Shown here: positions 58,674 to 64,000 of the stretch, one piece after another
How the letters are laid out: the number at the start of each line of letters is the position of its first letter
Numbering within the stretch: position 1 is the first letter of the stretch
Assembly: GCA_015039465.1 (NCBI GenBank)
Contig: MU130031.1
Location: forward strand, 131,470 to 195,469
DNA length: 64,000 bases
Direction of reading: 5' to 3'
Source: Phlegmacium glaucopus
Lineage: Eukaryota; Basidiomycota; Agaricomycetes; Agaricales; Cortinariaceae
The notes under the pieces: model-generated
Databases searched by the model: none
What the model was told of the DNA's origin: nothing
Seen by the model: the letters and a program-made list of their open reading frames with translations, nothing else
Made by a program: the position numbers and the translations under genes

Positions 58674-60119
58674 CCGAGTTGCTGCGGCCTTCGATTATGT
58701 TTCCAAGAAGGTCGACAAAATGGTAGTTCCAGTAGGAGAAGTTGCCCTCTGAGATGTAATTTCTACCGTATATTCATTCAGTTTCGTCCTGAGCAAGAGC
58801 CTCAGTGAAAATCCGGTGTTCCAACTCCACCTCTTCGAATTTTATCCTTACGCCTGGATCCTTCAGACCAATCTTCAACTCCTTGTCCAACCCATCGGAA
58901 GCGCGACACTCGCTTGATGATTATTTTGTCTTGTGCCAAGGTTGCCGAGATCATCAGGAACATTTCAAGTTGAAGCTACTAAAGCTTCGGTGTGTGGCTG
59001 CTGAAGTAATTAAAGGTCAAGAACGTGGAAACAGAGTATAATTACTCACGAGTAGGAGATTTTATGATGATATCAGGGTGGTCATCCGTTGGTTGGTCTG
59101 AAAAGACGGACGACAACTTCAGCCATGGCGATTCTTGACTTCGTGAGCAGATGATTGGGTAGAACTAGATTATATAATTGTGTATACTACTGAGGGTTTA
59201 ATACACTGCTCAACAATATCCTAATTAGTACGTACGGCTCGCGTACTTCGGCCTTCAGGTTCTCCCTAATTCAGGCATTCTCCTATATTCTACTTACTTC
59301 CTTCCCATCCAGTACCTTCTACCGAGTGCCGGAAAGTTGCACCTTAACAGCGACAGGCTACAGCTGTCCTCCATCATCAAGATCGAACTTTTCCAGATTG
59401 CGCTCGAGATTCTCCTCAAATTGGATAGAAACCTTCCAGGGGACGAGCGTTCTATTGGCATCGGCATCTTGGAACAAGTGCCCCATCTGGTCCTGTGGAA
59501 CTCGCCCAGACTCACCTGGCCTTTGGCTCAGGGGTTTATGTGCTGACCTCAATACGTCCTTGATGGCTTTATTTTTATTGAGAACGGTGTCAGGCTGACT
59601 TATATAACACTGCTGGTAGGTACCATACGATCACACGCCTTGCCCTACTTATGCCGACCACTGATTCACTGATGGTCACATGACCATTGGTTGTCCTAAT
59701 TATATAGAAATTAAAGAGTTTACAGAATAACTAACAACCTGGAAACGCTTTGAGGTCGTCGCCGCATCTGAAGTTGGCTGATGGGAAAATGATCGGAAAC
59801 AGCCGATCGTGTTGCAAAGGTCAATGATAACATTGTCAATAACGTTCAACCACTGGCACGTGCATGAAACGCGGTTTTCTCAACTCCGCCAAGGCAAAGA
59901 GCCTCTGTACCCGAGTTCTAAAGACACCGATGGCGGCACGGCATCAGCGGCTGTGGCTCCTGTCACCAACTCGGCGACTGCAAAACGTTCAAGTAATCAG
60001 ATTGTCAGATCTGTCTTTGTTTTCGGCTATCTGACACGTAAGTTCTAGTTGTGAAATTGGATTATAGAAAACTCGAGGATCCAGGTATATCCCAATAATA
60101 CGGCACTCCCAATCGCCTC
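58674..60119. other. Intergenic; end of duplication
   Basis: Contains the right edge of the duplication (59290-59568). 59569-60119 is unique; a plus-strand frame at 59809-60048 with a GTAAGT donor after YLTR may be a first exon of the SET gene, but this is not settled. Confidence 0.35.
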
Positions 60120-61265
60120 ATGTCTTCATTTGCTCAAAGCCCTTCCCAAAAGCTACACACCCAAAAAGTTAGAATTCAAAGAGGTTCCTCTTCACGACTA
60201 TCCCAGCGTGGCGCACTGACAAGCCCGATGACCCGGATGGCCATAGCGAGTGGATGGTCAGGGCACCCACGAAGCGCAAGGTGCTCACTGCTCCAGGATA
60301 CTCAAAAACCCACACCGAAGCCTCGCATGCCAAACTTTTGCACTGTCAAGGAAACTCCCAACATGGGTTTGGGCCTCTTTGCCACTGCTGATATTGGACC
60401 CGATGAGCTCCTCTTTTCGGAACGTCCGCTTATTGTGTATCCCATGGCTATGCCCTCGACATTGAGTGAATCGAATCAATATTTGCAGCTCGATTTTATG
60501 AAGATTTCCTTGCATGAGCAGGAGCAGAACCTCGAGTGTGCGGTTAGTAGGATGAGTGATGATGATCAAAAGGCATACAGGAATTTGTGGAACAATCATA
60601 CAGAGGATGGAAGTGGACCTTTGCTGGGAATTGCGCGCACGAATGGATATGTCATAGATCTTCATGATGGGCTTGTCGAGACCACAACAAACTCTTACTG
60701 TGCGGTTGGAAAGCTCGCCTCTCGAATTAATCACAGGTTGGTGGGAGTGATCCTTTGAATATTCATTAACATACCCCTTTTGTTTCTTAGTTGCCTGCCG
60801 AATGTGTACCAACAATTCGAAATCCCATCATTCTCCATCCAATACAAAGCCCGGCGCTACATCAAAGCCGGCGAGCAGATTTTATACAGCTACTGCAGGC
60901 TGGACCAGACCCTCGCGGAGCGCCGCCTCGAGCTCGCACCCTATGGCATGGTATGCACCTGCTCTGTTTGTGTGAACGCCATGCCCGAGACGGACAAGCT
61001 CCGCAAGGAGTACGCGCACGGGTTTGCGGCGATTCGTGACTTGTTGAACAGAAATACTAGTAACATTAAGATGGTTGATCGGTTTGTGGAAGAGATTATC
61101 AAGTTGCAGCAGGCAATGTTGAAGGAGGGGCTGGATATTGTGGATGGATATGTGGATTTGATGGACTTGCTTGAGAGCGCGTATTCGAGGGTCGGGACGA
61201 AGCTCAACGTGACAGAGATTCATGGCATACCGGTGACAGTCACTGCCATTCACCGTCCATGCTAA
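60120..61265 (+). pseudogene. SET-domain protein, two apparent frameshifts
   Basis: The SET core is clear: NMGLGLFATADIGPDELLFS, the catalytic-site motif RINH|SCLPNVYQQF split by an intron (60736-60790), then RYIKAGEQILYSYC and a post-SET-like CTCSVC. These define a lysine methyltransferase-type fold of the fungal kind; substrate unknown. The C-terminal part is helical (VDRFVEEIIKLQQAML) and ends HRPC at 61265. The region before the core is coding but in three frames: EVPLHDYPSV, then TDKPDDPDGHSEWMV with PTKRKVLTAPGY, then PTPKPRMPNF. Shifts are needed near 60207 and near 60305 (the latter in a CAAAAACCC run). Either the gene is dead, or these are sequence errors. A start for the whole protein is not visible. 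Confidence 0.65.
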
Positions 61266-61540
61266 ATTGATATACGGCATTTGTCTTCCACCGACGATGC
61301 AATGTATGAGCTCAAAGAATCCGAAGGATAATTCCGCGCCCATTTATTTTGCTCAAGAACTGCTCTCATTTTTTGTCATGGATTTTCCAAGATGGTCCTG
61401 CCGTTTCATGCATAACGACTCGACCAGGTGAATACGTCGTTTTCATTAGCAGGATCACTGTTGTTGCCGTAAACGACTTGTCAAAAAATCGCTGTTGTTG
61501 TCACCGATTTAAAAATTTTACTTCATCCCACCGCACATTC
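61266..61540. other. SET gene 3' flank
   Basis: No gene recognised; leads into the palindrome array. Confidence 0.4.
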
Positions 61541-61897
61541 ACAAATTTGTAATTATCACCTCTTACACCTATTTACAAATTTTTAGTTCGTCCCCTCTCA
61601 TACCTATTTACAAATTTGTAGATCATCACTGTAATACCTATCTACAAATTTGTAGATCGTAGTTTGTTCTTATTGCCAACATTCACAAATTTGTAGTTCG
61701 TCACTGTAATACCCATTTACAAATTTGTAGTTCATTCTTTCTGCGCACATTCACAAATTTGTGGTTCGTCACCGTAATACCCCTATTTACAAATTTGTAG
61801 ATCGTCGCTCTTAAACCTATTTACAAATTTGTAGTTCATTATTCCTGTGCACATTCACAAATTTGTGGTTCGTCACTGTAATAATTTACAAATTTGT
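61541..61897. repeat. Phased array of ACAAATTTGT palindromes, left
   Basis: The perfect 10-bp palindrome recurs at 61541, 61610, 61644, 61685, 61719, 61753, 61789, 61823, 61857 and 61888, with one degenerate copy near 61575. Spacing is mostly 34 bp (range 31-41). Spacers alternate between two types, 'tagttcat...cacattc' and 'gtcactgtaatacc.attt', so the basic unit is a pair of palindromes. Confidence 0.9.
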
Positions 61898-62370
61898 AGA
61901 TCGTCACTGTAATACCTACATCAGTAAATTCGGGGTCCGCTTACCGGCACCGGACAGCACTGGGCAGCGCCATAGTGCCATAGTAAAGGGTCCTTTATTT
62001 ACAGCGCTGTCAAGCATCACGGTCACGCTATGGAATGATATATATTTACTATACAGTACTATATATTACTATACAGTGCTATATAGGGTAGGGTTAATAT
62101 TACTATTATTACAATATACTTTGGTCAATCTGAGGCTAGAAAGCTATGTTCACGCGAGGATAAGGAAATTTAATATGTATAAATCATATTCAACTATCTA
62201 CACAGAGTCTGAGTCATATGTACTACTCTATAACTATCAATAGTAGGTTCATAATCTGCTGTTGTGTGTCGAAAGCAGGCAGAGGTGGTTGGAGTGTTGA
62301 AACAGCCTGAAATGAGCCCCTCACATCCCATTTGGATGGGGAGGAGGGGCTGGGTAGTTGAGGTTGTTGA
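61898..62370. other. AT-rich DNA inside the repeat region
   Basis: No gene recognised. It contains short direct repeats such as 'tactatacagt.ctatat' near 62045-62090. Confidence 0.4.
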
Positions 62371-62931
62371 AACTGTAGCTAAAAGTAGAAAATTGTTAGT
62401 TTTAAAAAAAGCAGTAAGAAATTCGAAGAACTCACCTCAGCCGCCAGTGCTCAGCGCTCGTCGTTGCTTCATACCTCCTGGGGCTAAGAAGCAGGTATAC
62501 GATGTGTTGTTTGTGTTGTTGACAGTCATGGTAATGTGCCGAAAACGAGGTTGTCGAAACTGTAGCTAAAAGTATAAAATTGTTAGTTTTAAAAAAAGCA
62601 GTAAGAAATTCGAAGAACTCACCTCAGCCGCCAGTGCTCAGCGCTTGTTGTTGTTTCGTACCTCCTGGGGCTAAGAAGCAGGTATACGATGTGTTGTTTG
62701 TGTTGTTGACAGTCATGGTAATGTGCCAAAAACGAGGTTGTCGAAACTGTAGCTAAAAGTATAAAATTGTTAGTTTTAAAAAAAGCAGTAAGAAATTCGA
62801 AGAACTCACCTCAGCCGCCAGTGCTCAGCGCTTGTTGTTGTTTCGTACCTCCTGGGGCTAAGAAGCAGGTATACGATGTGTTGTTTGTGTTGTTGACAGT
62901 CATGGTAATGTGCCAAAAACGGGTGGATATC
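62371..62931 (+). repeat. 187-bp tandem repeat, three copies
   Basis: 'aactgtagctaaaagta' recurs at 62371, 62558 and 62745, an exact 187-bp period, with very few differences (copies 2 and 3 nearly identical). 187 is not a multiple of three and stops occur, so coding is not maintained although one frame per unit is open for ~55 codons. Confidence 0.9.
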
Positions 62932-63503
62932 AAATGTACCGAAGCGAACCTATTTCGATGGGAGGAGTTGAGAAGTGATGAAGTTGTAGCTACTAGCTAA
63001 GAGTGAGCATCTGGCATTGTCAGTGGTAGAACCTAAGCAGTATTATTAATTAGTTAAAAAACAAAAAAAAGGAATGAAACAGGCTCAACACGCAACACCA
63101 ACGTGTACATGGCAGTGGTTGAGGATAGACGAAGGTGGCAACAGATGCGTGGTGACAAAGTCGGAGTGACAAAAAAAAATTCCCAAATATGTAAGATCAA
63201 CTTTGCGCATGGACTTTGTTTAGGGTTGGTTTATTTAACTTAGATGAAAAATCTAATGTGACATGATGACAAAGCTATGCCAGTGTGATAGAGTGACGAC
63301 AGGTGATGACACACTGCTGGACAGTGCTGGTGTGCGTCACATGGATGCTATGAGATGCTATGGAACTATAAGTATCGTGATGTGACTATATGATACTATG
63401 GGAAATTATAACTTTGTGTGACGTGACTATGACAAGCTATGGGAAAATCCTGAATTTGCTGATGCTATTTAAAAATTTGTAGATCATCACTCTTACACCT
63501 ATC
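62932..63503. other. AT-rich DNA inside the repeat region
   Basis: No gene recognised. Loosely repeated 'atg.tatg.gacta' sequence around 63340-63440. Confidence 0.4.
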
Positions 63504-63680
63504 TACAAATTTGTAGTTCATTCTTCCTGCGCACATTCACAAATTTGTGGTTCGTCGCTGTAATACCCATTTACCAATTTGTAGATTGTCACTTTTACAC
63601 CTATTTACAAACTCGTAGTTTCCAATGTTGTAATTTGTCACTTTTATATTTTATACCTATTTACAATTTTTGTACTTTAT
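63504..63680. repeat. Phased array of ACAAATTTGT palindromes, right
   Basis: Perfect copies at 63504 and 63539 and degenerate copies near 63471, 63573, 63607 and 63662, at 34-35 bp steps except the last. Spacers match those of the left array, in the same orientation. The two arrays flank the 187-bp repeats, as in the ends of one element or satellite block. Confidence 0.8.
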
Positions 63681-63904
63681 CCCTGCTGCGTTCATCTCAA
63701 CTGTCAAAAAACCGGCTATCTCTGTAATCGTGCTATCTACAAATAATATCTTAATTTCCAAGTCATGTATATTGATGCTCAACCATTACCATAGCATCCA
63801 TACCCTCCATATTTTGTAATTTAGAGCGAAGATCAACCCATGCATTCTCGCAATGATATCTCATTTTATCGTGAAGGTTACCTTGTAGGTACACATTAGT
63901 GTTG

Positions 63905-64000
63905 CTGAAGTCCAGTTCAGTCCAGTTCTTTCCAAATTTTGGAGAACCGAGAGTCGAACTTTGGGTTCAGTCCAGACAACCAGTTGAACCTTGGACTGGA
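63905..64000. repeat. gttcagtccag-rich sequence at window end
   Basis: Repeated 'gtccagttcagtccagttc' and 'gttcagtccag' with partial inverse pairing, similar to the element end at 48600-48775. It continues beyond the window, so it is probably the edge of another copy. Confidence 0.45.

Larger units (their letters stand above)
50735..59568. repeat. Segmental duplication, right copy
   Basis: Direct copy of 27011-38461 (see there). It is the shorter copy because of several deletions, but alone contains the full gene X. Coding remnants keep a few percent divergence from the left copy, including frameshifts in BCAS3. Confidence 0.9.

Noticed and set aside
61541..61897. CRISPR-like array (short repeats with ~24-bp spacers)
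   Set aside because: The genome is fungal, the repeat is a 10-bp palindrome, spacers are themselves repeated and no cas genes are present.

Overview
The window looks like nuclear DNA of an agaricomycete (mushroom-forming basidiomycete). Genes are split by many short GT-AG introns, mostly about 46 to 60 nt with visible CTNAC-like branch points. The gene set is typical of that group: a GMC oxidoreductase, a CYP-type P450, a TPR-CHAT protein, a SET-domain protein, a fungal PD-(D/E)XK protein and several lineage-specific families. There is one assembly gap (47803-48232). No rRNA, credible tRNA, CRISPR array or viral genome was found. All splice models are read by eye without transcripts.

0-13 kb: mostly non-coding, with a three-exon small secreted cysteine-rich protein at 4.8-5.4 kb. 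Two tandem units follow, each with a gene (A1, A2) whose N-terminal half is helical and whose C-terminus ends in a Gly/Asn/Ser-rich motif with two SSISG pseudo-repeats. A truncated third copy lies at 25.3-25.8 kb. A small unknown gene (family B) accompanies the first and third units; only its 26.6 kb copy is intact.

13-27 kb: GMC oxidoreductase (minus), cytochrome P450 (plus), a relic piece of a second P450, a distant relative of family B, and a multi-exon membrane protein of unknown function.

27-38.5 kb and 50.7-59.6 kb are the two copies of a direct segmental duplication about 9-11 kb long. Both carry, in order, a PD-(D/E)XK gene, a BCAS3-type beta-propeller gene, a decayed unknown gene, unknown gene X and a 65-residue gene Y. 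The losses are reciprocal: the left copy keeps intact PD-(D/E)XK and BCAS3 but has lost most of X, while the right copy keeps X and has lost the 5' end and frame of BCAS3 and the catalytic Glu of PD-(D/E)XK. Y is open in both.

38.5-50.6 kb, between the copies: an ankyrin / coiled-coil / ClpB-type AAA+ gene (architecture like metazoan CLPB/Skd3), an imperfect long inverted repeat, and a p23 (CS-domain) gene that runs into a TPR-CHAT gene, possibly as one fused gene. The TPR region is split by about 3.8 kb of composite repetitive DNA that contains the gap.

59.6-64 kb: a SET-domain gene with two apparent frameshifts, then an AT-rich repetitive region in which 34-bp-phased arrays built on the palindrome ACAAATTTGT flank a 187-bp tandem repeat. 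The clearest functional theme is regulated cell death and proteostasis: a possible HET-S/HELLP-like effector family, a CHAT protease, p23 and ClpB modules. That link is inference from family knowledge.
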